Position numbers and translations under genes: made by a program. A stretch of DNA of 64,000 bases, taken from NCBI RefSeq assembly GCF_018275325.1, contig NZ_JAGVQR010000001.1, positions 806,001-870,000 of the forward strand, given 5' to 3'. Positions within the stretch are counted from its first letter, which is position 1. Every line of letters starts with the position of its first letter. The DNA comes from Nocardioides palaemonis. GTDB lineage: Bacteria; Actinomycetota; Actinomycetes; Propionibacteriales; Nocardioidaceae. This document shows positions 1 through 8,508 of this stretch, piece by piece. The notes beneath the pieces are model-generated. The model worked only from the letters and a program-made list of their open reading frames with translations, had not been told where the DNA came from and did not search any database.

Positions 1-873
1 GAGTTCGTCGACATCGCCGGCATCGTGCGCGGCGCCTCGCAGGGCGAGGGCCTGGGCAACAAGTTCCTCGCCCACATCCGCGAGTCGGCCGCGATCTGCC
101 AGGTCACCCGTGTGTTCCGCGACGAGGACGTCACCCACGTCGACGGCGAGGTCAACCCCGCCAACGACATCTCGACGATCCAGACCGAGCTGATCCTCGC
201 CGACCTCGAGACGGTCGAGAAGGCGATCGCCCGGCTGGAGAAGGAGTCGCGCAAGGTCAAGGACCTCGTCGCGAACCTCGAGGCCGCCAAGGAGGCGAAG
301 GACGCGCTCGAGTCGGGCACGCCGATCATCGCGACGTCCATCGACCGCGGCCTGCTGCGCGAGCTGTCGCTGCTGACCGCGAAGCCGTTCATCTACGTCT
401 TCAACTGCGACGCCGACGAGCTCGCCGACGAGGACCTCAAGCAGAAGATGCGCGAGATCGTCGCGCCCGCCGAGGCGATCTTCCTCGACGCCAAGTTCGA
501 GGCCGACCTCGCCGAGATGGACGACGACGCCCTGGCCCACGAGATGCTCGCCGAGATGGGCGTCACCGAGTCCGGCCTCGACCAGCTCGCGCGCGTCGGC
601 TTCGACACCCTCGGACTGCAGACCTACCTGACCGCCGGCCCCAAGGAGACGCGGGCCTGGACGATCAAGAAGGGCGCGACCGCTCCCGAGGCCGCCGGTG
701 TCATCCACACCGACTTCCAGAAGGGCTTCATCAAGGCCGAGGTCGTCTCCTTCGACGACCTGATGTCCGCCGGCACCATGCTCAAGGCCCGCGAGGCCGG
801 CAAGGTGCGCATGGAGGGCAAGGACTACGTGATGGCCGACGGCGACGTGGTGGAGTTCCGCTTCAACGTCTGA
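1..873 (+). CDS. ychF: Redox-regulated ATPase YchF, 5'-truncated
   Basis: Obg-related P-loop NTPase of the YchF/OLA1 family, which binds ATP in preference to GTP and associates with ribosomes. The window opens inside the G domain: the first codons read EFVDIAGIVRG, the switch II (DxxG) region, followed by GASQGEGLGNKFL, typical of the family. A coiled-coil insertion lies around residues 55-100, the N-C-D-A-D-E element of the base-recognition loop follows at about 130-137, and a C-terminal TGS-like domain ends in DVVEFRFNV. 290 residues are visible of a usual 355-365, so about 70 N-terminal residues including the P-loop lie upstream. Identification is secure. Confidence 0.95.
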   Translation, partial: EFVDIAGIVRGASQGEGLGNKFLAHIRESAAICQVTRVFRDEDVTHVDGEVNPANDISTIQTELILADLETVEKAIARLEKESRKVKDLVANLEAAKEAKDALESGTPIIATSIDRGLLRELSLLTAKPFIYVFNCDADELADEDLKQKMREIVAPAEAIFLDAKFEADLAEMDDDALAHEMLAEMGVTESGLDQLARVGFDTLGLQTYLTAGPKETRAWTIKKGATAPEAAGVIHTDFQKGFIKAEVVSFDDLMSAGTMLKAREAGKVRMEGKDYVMADGDVVEFRFNV

Positions 874-885
874 CGGCGGCGCGGG

Positions 886-1749
886 TCAGCCGAGCGGCTC
901 GACCGAGACGACGTCCCACTGGAGGGCGCGGGTCTCGCGGGTGGCGCGGCAGGTGAGACGTGCCGCCTCGGGTCGACGGCTGCTCCGGACGACGACCCGG
1001 GCGCGGCCGGCCACGTCGACCGTCCACGTCCCCGCGTCGAGGTCCCCGCCCTGCTCGACCACGCGGGCCACCAGCTGCGCCACGTCGACGGACCCGAGCC
1101 GGTCCAGGGCGGTCGCGATCGCGACCTGCTCGGCCGGGTGCTTCCCGGCCACGCCGCGCAGCCAGGTCGTGTCCGGCGTGCCGGCCAGGTGGGTCTCGAC
1201 CACGCGGACCGCCTCGTCGGACGGCATCCCGGCGTAGCAGGCGAGGTCGGGGAGCAGCAGGACGTTGGGGGCGAACCGGTCGCCGCCGAGGTGGCTGCAC
1301 TCCCACGTCGCCTCCGGCCACCGCGCGGACAGCGCCTCCGCGACCGGGCGCCCCTTGACCGCGCAGCACACGTCGTGGACGCCGTGCGTGCAGACGAGCG
1401 CGAGCGGGCCTTCGTACGCCGTCCCGCCGGCTGGGTCGAGGCTCACCAGCAGGTCGTCGGGCTCGGTCCAGCGGCCCGCCCGCAGGTGTCCGTCACGGAG
1501 GCAGAACCACCGTCGCGGGCCGTCGAGCCTTTCGTGCGCGCCTGCCCGGCCGTGGCGGCGCACGAACACGGTGCGCAGTTCCGGGTGACCCAGCCGCCGC
1601 AGCAGGGCGTCGGGGAGGTCGGCGCCGAAGGGCGCGCTCACCGGCCACGGCGCGGGGTGCTCGACGAGGAGCCAGTCGCGCTGCGGGGGAGCGGTGCCGA
1701 GCATCGGGTCCCCGCGGTCGGCGGCCTCGTCCGAGCAGCGGAAGGTCAT
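886..1749 (-). CDS. Sucrase/ferredoxin-like (thioredoxin-fold 2Fe-2S) protein
   Basis: Member of the sucrase-ferredoxin-like family, 287 aa, predicted cytoplasmic. The thioredoxin-like ferredoxin part is recognised by CTHGVHDVCCAVKGRP (about residues 165-180), then WECSHLGGDRFAPNVLLLP and a CYAGM element; the cysteines in these blocks are the likely Fe-S ligands. The N-terminal half carries the family's divergent first domain. Its ATG overlaps the stop of the upstream oxygenase gene by four bases (ATGA), so the two are probably co-translated. Biochemical role is unknown; electron supply to the adjacent Fe(II)/2-oxoglutarate oxygenase, or iron reduction for it, is inference from neighbourhood. 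Confidence 0.85.
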   Translation of the reverse strand: MTFRCSDEAADRGDPMLGTAPPQRDWLLVEHPAPWPVSAPFGADLPDALLRRLGHPELRTVFVRRHGRAGAHERLDGPRRWFCLRDGHLRAGRWTEPDDLLVSLDPAGGTAYEGPLALVCTHGVHDVCCAVKGRPVAEALSARWPEATWECSHLGGDRFAPNVLLLPDLACYAGMPSDEAVRVVETHLAGTPDTTWLRGVAGKHPAEQVAIATALDRLGSVDVAQLVARVVEQGGDLDAGTWTVDVAGRARVVVRSSRRPEAARLTCRATRETRALQWDVVSVEPLG

Positions 1750-2978
1750 CCCGCGACGACCAGCCCCGCCTCGACCAGCGTGCGGGCGTGGTGCAGCCCG
1801 AGCTCGCCGGCGAGCACGGTCTCGCCGGCGAGGAGGCGCTTCGCCACGTCGACGTCGAGGTCCGCGACCGGCACCGACTCGGCGCGCGAGGTGAGCGTCG
1901 TCCCGTCGATGCGGGCGTCGAGGTGACCGCGCAGCCGGAGGGAGGTCGACGCGTCCAGCGACGCGCTGAGGGCGTGCTGCGCGAGCGGTCCCACCGGCGC
2001 CGGTCGCTGGGTGCCCAGGCGACGGGTGCGCATCCGCTCGGCGAGGACAGCCGCGTCGAGCCCGTCGAGGGCGTCGCGGAGCTTGGCGGTGAGGAGGTCG
2101 GCGTCGAGGTCACCGGGCGCCAGGTCGGTGCCGAGGGGCAGCGACCCGCGCGCCTCCTCGTCGTCGGCGAGCCCGGCCAGGGCGAGGGCGACGATCTCCT
2201 CGGCGACGGCGTACCGGGTCCAGCTGTGGAGGCCGAGGGTCAGGTGGATGGTGAGCCCACCGAGTGCGGTCGCGGAGTGGAGGTAGCCGCGCGGGAGGTA
2301 GAGGACGTCGCCCGGCTCGAGGACCGCGTCGATGACCGGATCCTGAAGCGCCGCCTCGCGGACGGCGTCGCGGCGGTCGGTCCAGGGCTGGTCGCGCAGC
2401 GGCGAGGGGTGCACCGGAGCGTGGATGGACCACCGCTTGCGGCCGGCGACCTGGAGGACGAAGACGTCGTGCACGTCGTAGTGGTCGTCGAAGCCCTGGT
2501 TCTGCGGGGGCGTGACGTAGGCGTTGGCCTGCACGGGGTGTCCGAGGTCGGCGGCGAGCTGCTGGCAGAAGTCGATGACCGGCGGCCAGACCCGGTGGAG
2601 GGCCTGCAGGACGATCGTGGACCCGCCCGCGAAGAGCGCCGTCAGCTTGGTGTCGCTGACCTGGTCGGCGATGCCGGCGCCCGTGCCGCCGGGCGCGGTG
2701 AAGGCGGCGTTGGGGAGGGTGCTCCCGGCCTTGGCGACCCGGAGGAACGGCGTGCGCAGACCGCGCTCGGAGAGGAGCTCGTCGACCGAGGCCTCGGAGA
2801 GGAGGTCTGCGAAGGCGGACCCGTCGGCGCCCGTCCGCAGGAGCGGCTCCCGGCCCCACGTCGTACGGGCGAAGGCCTCGACGTCGCCGACCACCCGCGC
2901 CAGCGCCGGGCGGTCGGCCGGTGCGCCGACAGCAGGCCCGGAGGACCCGGACCCGCTGTCGTCAGGCGCGTGGGACAT
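1746..2978 (-). CDS. JmjC/cupin-type 2-oxoglutarate oxygenase (ROX-like)
   Basis: 410-aa cupin_4/JmjC-fold protein resembling bacterial ribosomal-protein hydroxylases (YcfD/ROXA group). The iron-binding H-x-D is visible in GFDDHYDVHDVFVLQ (about residues 163-177), and the distal histidine in PRGYLHSATALGG (about 229-241). The core is followed by an alpha-helical dimerisation region and a C-terminal winged-helix-like segment, as in that group. Start ATG shares one base with the stop of the repeat peptide gene upstream (TGATG), and its stop overlaps the next gene. The true substrate is unknown: ribosomal proteins are the family precedent, while the co-encoded repeat peptide is an alternative suggested by context. 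Confidence 0.85.
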   Translation of the reverse strand: MSHAPDDSGSGSSGPAVGAPADRPALARVVGDVEAFARTTWGREPLLRTGADGSAFADLLSEASVDELLSERGLRTPFLRVAKAGSTLPNAAFTAPGGTGAGIADQVSDTKLTALFAGGSTIVLQALHRVWPPVIDFCQQLAADLGHPVQANAYVTPPQNQGFDDHYDVHDVFVLQVAGRKRWSIHAPVHPSPLRDQPWTDRRDAVREAALQDPVIDAVLEPGDVLYLPRGYLHSATALGGLTIHLTLGLHSWTRYAVAEEIVALALAGLADDEEARGSLPLGTDLAPGDLDADLLTAKLRDALDGLDAAVLAERMRTRRLGTQRPAPVGPLAQHALSASLDASTSLRLRGHLDARIDGTTLTSRAESVPVADLDVDVAKRLLAGETVLAGELGLHHARTLVEAGLVVAG

Positions 2979-3217
2979 CAGGCCTCGCTGTCGGCGCCTC
3001 CGTCGGCGCCGCCGTCCTGGACGCCGGGGGTGCCGTCGGCACCGCCGTCGGCGGGCCCTTCAGCGCCGCTGTCGGCGCCGCCGTCCTGCACGCCTGGAGT
3101 GCCCTCGGCACCGCCGTCGGCGGGCCCTTCAGCGCCGCCGTCGGCGCCGCCGTCCTGCACGCCCGGAGTGCCCTCGGCACCGCCGTCGGCGGGGCCCTCG
3201 GTCTCGGACTCGCTCAT
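2978..3217 (-). CDS. Acidic 79-aa tandem-repeat peptide
   Basis: Small acidic protein not recognised as a known family. It starts MSESETEGPADGGA and continues with two complete and one partial copies of a 23-residue unit beginning EGTPGVQDGG. Composition is Gly/Ala/Asp/Glu/Pro/Thr/Ser with one Val and Gln per unit; there is no Lys, Arg, His, Cys or aromatic residue, so it should be disordered and strongly acidic. An excellent ribosome binding site (AAGGAG, 6 bases before ATG) and one-base overlap with the downstream oxygenase gene argue for a real, translated gene that heads the operon. It could be a substrate of the oxygenase or an unstructured regulatory peptide; both are inference. Confidence 0.7.
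   Translation of the reverse strand: MSESETEGPADGGAEGTPGVQDGGADGGAEGPADGGAEGTPGVQDGGADSGAEGPADGGADGTPGVQDGGADGGADSEA
2993..3175 (-). repeat. 69-bp in-frame tandem repeat inside the peptide gene
   Basis: Two full 69-bp units (3175-3107, 3106-3038) and a partial third (3037-2993), each encoding the 23-residue unit. Near-identical at DNA level, which suggests recent duplication and possible copy-number variation between strains. Confidence 0.9.
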
Positions 3218-3387
3218 GGAGATCTCCTTCAGCTGGGGCCCGTTGCGGACCGGTGGAAGCGGCGCCGTCCGGCCCCGTCCTCCCTGTATAGCCCGGCCCC
3301 CGGAACGCCTCGCACCCCCGAAGGGGCGACCCGGTCACCGGCGGGCTGACCCCACCTCGGGGCTGGGCTCCGCCTGGTCGTTCCGCT

Positions 3388-5166
3388 TCAGCACGTGACG
3401 CCGCTGTTGCGCAGCAGCAGCATCGCCAGGTCGTCGGCCAGGTGCAGGCCGTGGAAGTCGTGGACCGCGCGGAGCGCAGCCTCAGCGAGGGCCTCGACGT
3501 CGATGCTGCCCGGGCCGCGCAGCCCCGCGGCCAGCCCCTCGACCCCGAAGAGCTCGCTCCCGCGCCGCGCCTCCACCACCCCGTCGGTGAACAGGACGAG
3601 CGTCTCGCCGGGCGCGAGCCGGACCTCGGTGTCGTGGACCTCGACGTCGTCGAAGAGGCCGAGGATCGTCCCGCCGGTGCCGACCTCCTCGACCGAACCG
3701 TCCGCCCGGACCAGCAGGGGCGCCGGGTGGCCGGCCAGGCTCAGCGTGAGGGTCGTGCTGCCGCACGCGAGCGGGTCCGGGCGGAGCTGTCCGTAGACCA
3801 GGGTGCAGTGCCGCTCGACCTCCGTCTGGGCGACGAGGTGCCGGTTGACCTCGCGGAGCGTCTCGGACGGAGCCACGTCCGCCGCGGCCAGTGCCCGGAG
3901 CGTGTAGCGCGCCGCCGCGCTGACCGCGGCCGCCTCGGCACCCTTGCCGCTGACGTCGCCGAGCACGAAGCCCCACGCCGACTCGCCGAGCCGGAAGACG
4001 TCGAGGAAGTCGCCGCCGATCTCGCCGCCGTCGCCGGCCGGGTGGTAGCGCATGGCCAGCTCGTGGCCCGGGACCTGCGGCAGCGCAGGCGGGACCATGC
4101 TCGCCTGGAGGGCCGCCGCCACACGGGACCGGTCCTCCAGCACGTCGCGCAGGCGGCCCTCCGCGCGGATCCGCTCGCTGATGTCGCGCAGCACGACGAG
4201 CTCGCCCACGCTCCGTCCGCGGTCGTCCACCAGGTGCTGGCGGGCCACGTCGAAGCTCCGCGGGCCTGCGGTGGCGGACCCGCTCGCGAGGGTCACCGCC
4301 CGGCCGTCCTCGAGGTCGTCGTCCGTGCCGAGCGCCTCGGGCAGCGTACGTCCCACCAGGCGCCCCGACGCACCAGCGAGCAGGACGCCCGCCGGGTTGA
4401 CGTCCGCGATCCTGCCGAAGGGGTCCAGCACGAAGACGGCGTCCACCATCGACTCCACCACCGCGCTGCGCCCGACGGGGGACAGGTCGAGGAGGCGGTT
4501 GCCGATGAGTCCCCAGACCAGGACACCGCCGGTGAGGATGAACGCGAAGGGCGTCAGGTCGATCCGGGCGAACCAGCCGACCTCGAAGTTGTGCAGCAGG
4601 TTCGCGCCCCACGGGAGCAGGGCCACCAGCAGCAGGATCAGCGCCATCCGGCGGTAGGTGCGCGCCAGACGAGCCAGGCGGGCGATGAAGAGCCCGCTCG
4701 CGAGGAGGATCAGCAGGTTGTTGTAGCCCAGGACGACCCAGAACAGCGGACCGGTGCCCACCACCGGCAGCTCTCCGGGGCGTACGTCGTCGGGGTAGAA
4801 CCGGACCAGGTCGTGCGTCGCCGGCAGCACGAGGACGAGCATGGTCGCGACGGGTGCCACCGCGAGCAGCGCCACCAGCCGGCGGGTGACGCGGACCGGG
4901 CCGCCGGTGTACTGGAGCACGAAGACCAGCCACGCGGGCGCGAGGGTGACGACGCCGGCGTACTTGGCGTCGCCCCAGCGGCTGCGGAGGCCGACGTCGC
5001 CGAGGGAGAGCTCGACCGCGTAGGCCACCCCCCACCAGGCCACGGCCACGAGCATCACGGCGAGGCTCCAGCCCATCGAGGTGCCCCGGCGCAGGGCGAC
5101 CTGGGCGGCGAGCGCGGCGAGGACCAGTCCCGCCACTGCCGTCCCTGTGACCACCACCGTCAGCAT
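3388..5166 (-). CDS. 7TM-PAS-SpoIIE (PP2C-type) serine phosphatase
   Basis: Membrane-bound PPM-family phosphatase of 592 aa, likely acting on a phosphorylated anti-sigma-factor antagonist. Domains in order: an N-terminal seven-helix membrane region like the histidine-kinase N-terminal 7TM module (about residues 1-225), a PAS domain (about 235-335, VFDPFGRIADVNPAG-type core reading VLDPFGRIADVNPAG), a short coiled linker, then the SpoIIE catalytic domain (about 350-590). Metal-binding aspartates lie in GGEIGGDFLDVF and GDVSGKG. GGAGG precedes the ATG by ten bases. It is transcribed away from the PASTA protein gene; no kinase or anti-sigma gene lies next to it, so its partner is elsewhere. Confidence 0.9.
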   Translation of the reverse strand: MLTVVVTGTAVAGLVLAALAAQVALRRGTSMGWSLAVMLVAVAWWGVAYAVELSLGDVGLRSRWGDAKYAGVVTLAPAWLVFVLQYTGGPVRVTRRLVALLAVAPVATMLVLVLPATHDLVRFYPDDVRPGELPVVGTGPLFWVVLGYNNLLILLASGLFIARLARLARTYRRMALILLLVALLPWGANLLHNFEVGWFARIDLTPFAFILTGGVLVWGLIGNRLLDLSPVGRSAVVESMVDAVFVLDPFGRIADVNPAGVLLAGASGRLVGRTLPEALGTDDDLEDGRAVTLASGSATAGPRSFDVARQHLVDDRGRSVGELVVLRDISERIRAEGRLRDVLEDRSRVAAALQASMVPPALPQVPGHELAMRYHPAGDGGEIGGDFLDVFRLGESAWGFVLGDVSGKGAEAAAVSAAARYTLRALAAADVAPSETLREVNRHLVAQTEVERHCTLVYGQLRPDPLACGSTTLTLSLAGHPAPLLVRADGSVEEVGTGGTILGLFDDVEVHDTEVRLAPGETLVLFTDGVVEARRGSELFGVEGLAAGLRGPGSIDVEALAEAALRAVHDFHGLHLADDLAMLLLRNSGVTC

Positions 5167-5314
5167 CTGGTTGACCTCCGAGCCCGAACCCGGCGACCGA
5201 CGCCGGGCGCACCCCTACCCACGGTATCCGCGACCCGTGCGTCAGGTGGGCGGAATGACGCTTGCGGTCCGGGGGCGGCCGGGGTGACACTCCGGTGATC
5301 CCCCGGGAGCACCC

Positions 5315-6370
5315 ATGGACGTCGAGGACTACCGCGCGGCGCGGCGTACGCGCCTCGCCGAGCTGGCGCGCAGCCTGGGGGTGCCGGCCAGCGAGGCCGA
5401 GCAGGTGGTCGACCGGGTGATCGAGGCGCAGCGCCGCCGGATCGCCAGGGCGGACGACCCCGACGACGTCGTCGTCCCCGCCCTGCGCGAGGAGGTGCTC
5501 GGCGGCCGTCCGCGGCGCACGTCGGCGGTGATCGTCGGGTTCGCCGCGGTGGTGCTCGCCGCATTCGCCGTCGGCGTCGTCACCACCGGGGACGAGCGCC
5601 CGCAGGTCGAGCGGCCGCAGGTCGACCGGGACGACGGGACCGACGGTCGCACGCCCACGGTGCCCTCCCTGCTCGGGCTGACCGCCGACGAGGCGGCGGC
5701 GGCCCTCGGGAGCGCGCACATCGCGCTGCGGGTGGTGTCCGTCCCGCAGTGCAACCCGGCCGAGCAGGTCCTCGGGTCCGTGCCGCCGATGGGGACCGCC
5801 CTCACCGGCGACGACGTGGTGACGGTGATCGCGACGTCGTCGCCGACGTGGACCTGCCCCGACGACGCGGGCACGCGCGACACCGCGTGGGCCTTCCTCC
5901 GCTACGTCGTCACGGGCTCGGCCCGGCCCGACTTCGCCGCGGGCGTGCGGCTGTTCGTCGACGGCGAGCGGGTCGGCGTCGTGGACGGCACGGAGCCGGG
6001 AGCGCTGCCGCAGTGGCGGTCAGCGGTGCGCGACCCGGTCGTCCAGTACGTCGCGCGGCCGGCGCCGAACGACCTCGGCCAGCCGATCGTCGCGGTGACC
6101 CGCGCCGCGGGTGACCGGACCACCTGCGGTCGTCCGAGCGCGAGGCCGTCGGGGGTCACCGCCGCGGTCACCCGGCTGGTGCTGACAGCAGGCGGGGACG
6201 CACCGGGCGCCGGGTGCGGGCTGACGATCGACCTCTTCGAGGACGCGCGCGGCGCGGTCGCGGCCGTCGCCCTGGCCACACCCGCGCTCGGCCGGTCGCT
6301 CGGCCCGCCGCCCTGGGTGCGCCCGTCGGGGCGCGGCTGGAGCCGCACGGCCCGGCGCGGTCCGTCCTGA
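5315..6370 (+). CDS. Single-pass membrane protein with a PASTA-like domain
   Basis: 351 aa. An N-terminal cytoplasmic helical segment (about residues 1-65) precedes one transmembrane helix (about 68-88). A PASTA-like repeat follows (about 110-175), starting TVPSLLGLTADEAAAALGS and ending VVTVIAT; such domains bind peptidoglycan fragments or act as spacers in cell-wall kinases. The C-terminal ~170 residues are extracellular, contain scattered cysteines, and were not recognised. There is no kinase domain, so it is not a PknB-type sensor by itself. Divergent from the SpoIIE phosphatase with about 150 bp between them. A GGGAG element precedes the start. Function unknown. Confidence 0.7.
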   Translation: MDVEDYRAARRTRLAELARSLGVPASEAEQVVDRVIEAQRRRIARADDPDDVVVPALREEVLGGRPRRTSAVIVGFAAVVLAAFAVGVVTTGDERPQVERPQVDRDDGTDGRTPTVPSLLGLTADEAAAALGSAHIALRVVSVPQCNPAEQVLGSVPPMGTALTGDDVVTVIATSSPTWTCPDDAGTRDTAWAFLRYVVTGSARPDFAAGVRLFVDGERVGVVDGTEPGALPQWRSAVRDPVVQYVARPAPNDLGQPIVAVTRAAGDRTTCGRPSARPSGVTAAVTRLVLTAGGDAPGAGCGLTIDLFEDARGAVAAVALATPALGRSLGPPPWVRPSGRGWSRTARRGPS

Positions 6371-6383
6371 CGAGTCGCGCGGT

Positions 6384-7079
6384 TCAGTCGCGGGTCGCGG
6401 CCGCCAGGGCGGCCCGCAGCTCGTCCGCGCCGACCCGCTTCGCGGTGGCGCCGGACCACTGCCCGTCCGGGCTGCCGTCGTAGGGCAGGCCGTAGGCCGG
6501 GGTGTCGGGCTGGAAGCGCCAGCCCTCGGCCAGCGGGCCGGCGTCGAGGGCGTCGTAGCCGATCCGGTCGAGCAGCGCGGTGGCGGCGTCCTTGGCGGCC
6601 TCGTCGTCCCCGGCGATCGCCAGCACGCTGCGCTCCTCGCTCCCGGCCGGCGCCTGCGGGCGCGCCAGCGCCGCGAGGTGCTCGAAGAAGATGTTGTTGA
6701 AGACCTTGACCACGCGCGCGCCCGGGAGGGTGTGGGCGGTGAGCTCGCTGGCGGTGGTCGAGCCGTCGTCGAGCGCGTCGATCCGGCCGTCGCGCTGCGG
6801 GTAGTAGTTGCCCGTGTCGAGCACGACCTGGCCGTCGAACGCCTCGACCGGCAGGTCGCGCAGCGCCTTGAGCGGGACGGTGAGGACGACGAGGTCGCCC
6901 TCGGTGGCCGCCTCCTCCGCGGTCGCCGCACGGGCGTGGGGGCCGAGGTCGGCAACGACGTCGGCCAGGGTCTCCGGTCCGCGGCTGTTGGCGATCACCA
7001 CGTCGATGCCGGCGTCCACCGCGAGGCGGGCGACGGTGCTGCCGATATGTCCTGCTCCGACGATTCCCAGTGTGGTCAT
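6384..7079 (-). CDS. NADPH:F420 reductase-like Rossmann oxidoreductase
   Basis: 231-aa NAD(P)-binding protein of the F420-dependent NADP reductase-like group. The dinucleotide motif GIVGAGHIGSTVARLA is at the N terminus, followed by VVIANSRGPETL, the segment that contacts the NADPH 2'-phosphate, and by VVLTVPLKAL and the substrate-side segment ARVVKVFNNI. Whether it uses F420 or another acceptor cannot be read from sequence; many paralogues in actinobacteria lack proven F420 activity. Monocistronic, divergent from the ECF sigma gene. Confidence 0.8.
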   Translation of the reverse strand: MTTLGIVGAGHIGSTVARLAVDAGIDVVIANSRGPETLADVVADLGPHARAATAEEAATEGDLVVLTVPLKALRDLPVEAFDGQVVLDTGNYYPQRDGRIDALDDGSTTASELTAHTLPGARVVKVFNNIFFEHLAALARPQAPAGSEERSVLAIAGDDEAAKDAATALLDRIGYDALDAGPLAEGWRFQPDTPAYGLPYDGSPDGQWSGATAKRVGADELRAALAAATRD

Positions 7080-7189
7080 GTCCGGGTCAACGGTGGTCGC
7101 GGACCCGTTGCTCCGGGGCTGTCACGTCCCGGGCGGTCCACGGCGTCTGTGAGGGTATGACCATCTTGACCGAGGCGGGGGCACGGGCG

Positions 7190-7684
7190 ATGAGCGGCGA
7201 CGACGCGGTGGACTTCACCGAGCTCGTGCACCTCACGGGCCGCCGCATGCACCGCACGGCATACCTGCTCACCGGCGACCCGCACGCCGCCGAGGACCTC
7301 GTCCAGGCGGCCTACGCGACGGCCTTCCGCAAGTGGCGGCTGGTGAGCCGTGCCGACGACCCGGCCGCCTACACGCTGCGCATCCTCACCCGGCAGTTCC
7401 TCTCCGAACGCCGCCTGCGCCGCTCGACCGAGGTGGTGACCGACCGCGTGGCCGAGGTCGAGGACTCCGCCGGCGAGCCGACGGACCGGCTGCTCCTCCT
7501 CGACGCCCTCGCGCGGCTCGCGCCGCGCGACCGCGCAGTGCTGGTCCTGCGGCACTGGGAGGACCGCAGCGTGGCCGAGACCGCCGCGCTGCTCGGGATC
7601 TCGGAGGTCGCCTGCCGCACCCGCACCACCCGAGCCCTTGCGCGTCTGCGCGCCGAGATGCCCGACCTGGAGGACCTGTCATGA
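7190..7684 (+). CDS. SigE-family ECF RNA polymerase sigma factor
   Basis: About 164 aa. Sigma region 2 reads RTAYLLTGDPHAAEDLVQ and region 4 reads LAPRDRAVLVLRHWEDRS followed by the HTH ALLGISEVACRTRTTRAL. This is the short SigE-like ECF group common in actinobacteria. The start chosen (ATG 7190) has a G-rich ribosome site eight bases upstream; an in-frame ATG at 7157 would add 11 residues but has its GAGGG one base away, too close. The stop overlaps the next gene (ATGA), so sigma factor and membrane partner are co-translated. Confidence 0.88.
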   Translation: MSGDDAVDFTELVHLTGRRMHRTAYLLTGDPHAAEDLVQAAYATAFRKWRLVSRADDPAAYTLRILTRQFLSERRLRRSTEVVTDRVAEVEDSAGEPTDRLLLLDALARLAPRDRAVLVLRHWEDRSVAETAALLGISEVACRTRTTRALARLRAEMPDLEDLS

Positions 7685-8508
7685 CCACGCTCCACGACCT
7701 CTTCGACCACGTCAGCCGTGACCTCGACACCGACCTCGCCCGCCTCGAGCAGCAGGCCCGGGAGCGCGCCGCCCGGGAGACCCGACGGCGCCGCACGGCC
7801 GCCGTGCTCGGATCGACGGCGGTAGCGGCGAGCGTCGTGCTCGGCGTCTCGCTGCTGGGCGGCGGGTCCGCGGACGCGCCGTACGCCGACAGCTCGACGT
7901 CCTCGGCGAGCCCGACACCGGCACCGACCTCGGCCGCCCCATCGCGACCGGCTCCGCTCACCGGGCGCAGCGCGGCGGCGCTGCTGCGCGAGGTGGTGGG
8001 GGAGGTGGCGCCCGGCACCACGACGGACTACGCCGGCGAGGGCGACGTGACCCGGGGCCACGGCGACGTCTACGCCGAGCTGCTGCTGCGGCCCACCGCC
8101 GGCGGCGGCTTCGGCACGGTCTCCGTCAACGTCCAGGGTCGTCGCCTGGTCGAGCTGCTCGGCGGACCCACCTGCCCGTCGGGGGTGCTCGACTGCGAGG
8201 TGGGCGACCTGCCGGGCGGTGACACCGTCGTGACCTACCGGAACACGCCCGACGGAGACGGCGACGTCCGCCTCGTGGCGGAGGTCTGGCGGGCGGACGG
8301 CTCGACACGGTTCGTGGTCGCTGCGACCAACGGCCGTGACCTCGGCGCCGGCCGGTGGGACGTCTCGCGGCCGACGGCCGTGCTGTCGGTGGAGCAGCTG
8401 GCCGCGGTGGTCACCGACCAGCGGTGGGGGCCGCAGGTGCCGGGCGACGTCGCCGCCGAGGGCGAGCGGCTCGAGCCCTACCGGTCCCTGGGCGGCTCGC
8501 TCGACTGA
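7681..8508 (+). CDS. Membrane protein coupled to ECF sigma factor
   Basis: 275 aa, one transmembrane segment (about residues 38-60, LGSTAVAASVVLGVSLLGG) after a cytoplasmic arginine-rich N terminus, then a Ser/Thr/Pro linker and a ~190-residue extracellular domain containing a CPSGVLDCE cysteine pair. The ATGA overlap with the sigma gene suggests it is its anti-sigma factor or sensor, but no zinc anti-sigma motif is present, so this rests on context and topology. Its 3' end overlaps the convergent acetyltransferase gene by 31 bp. Confidence 0.72.
   Translation: MTTLHDLFDHVSRDLDTDLARLEQQARERAARETRRRRTAAVLGSTAVAASVVLGVSLLGGGSADAPYADSSTSSASPTPAPTSAAPSRPAPLTGRSAAALLREVVGEVAPGTTTDYAGEGDVTRGHGDVYAELLLRPTAGGGFGTVSVNVQGRRLVELLGGPTCPSGVLDCEVGDLPGGDTVVTYRNTPDGDGDVRLVAEVWRADGSTRFVVAATNGRDLGAGRWDVSRPTAVLSVEQLAAVVTDQRWGPQVPGDVAAEGERLEPYRSLGGSLD

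Noticed and set aside
1788-3398. 536-codon plus-strand frame across the oxygenase and peptide genes
   Set aside because: Antisense to genes with clear motifs; its repeats are only the complement of the 69-bp units.
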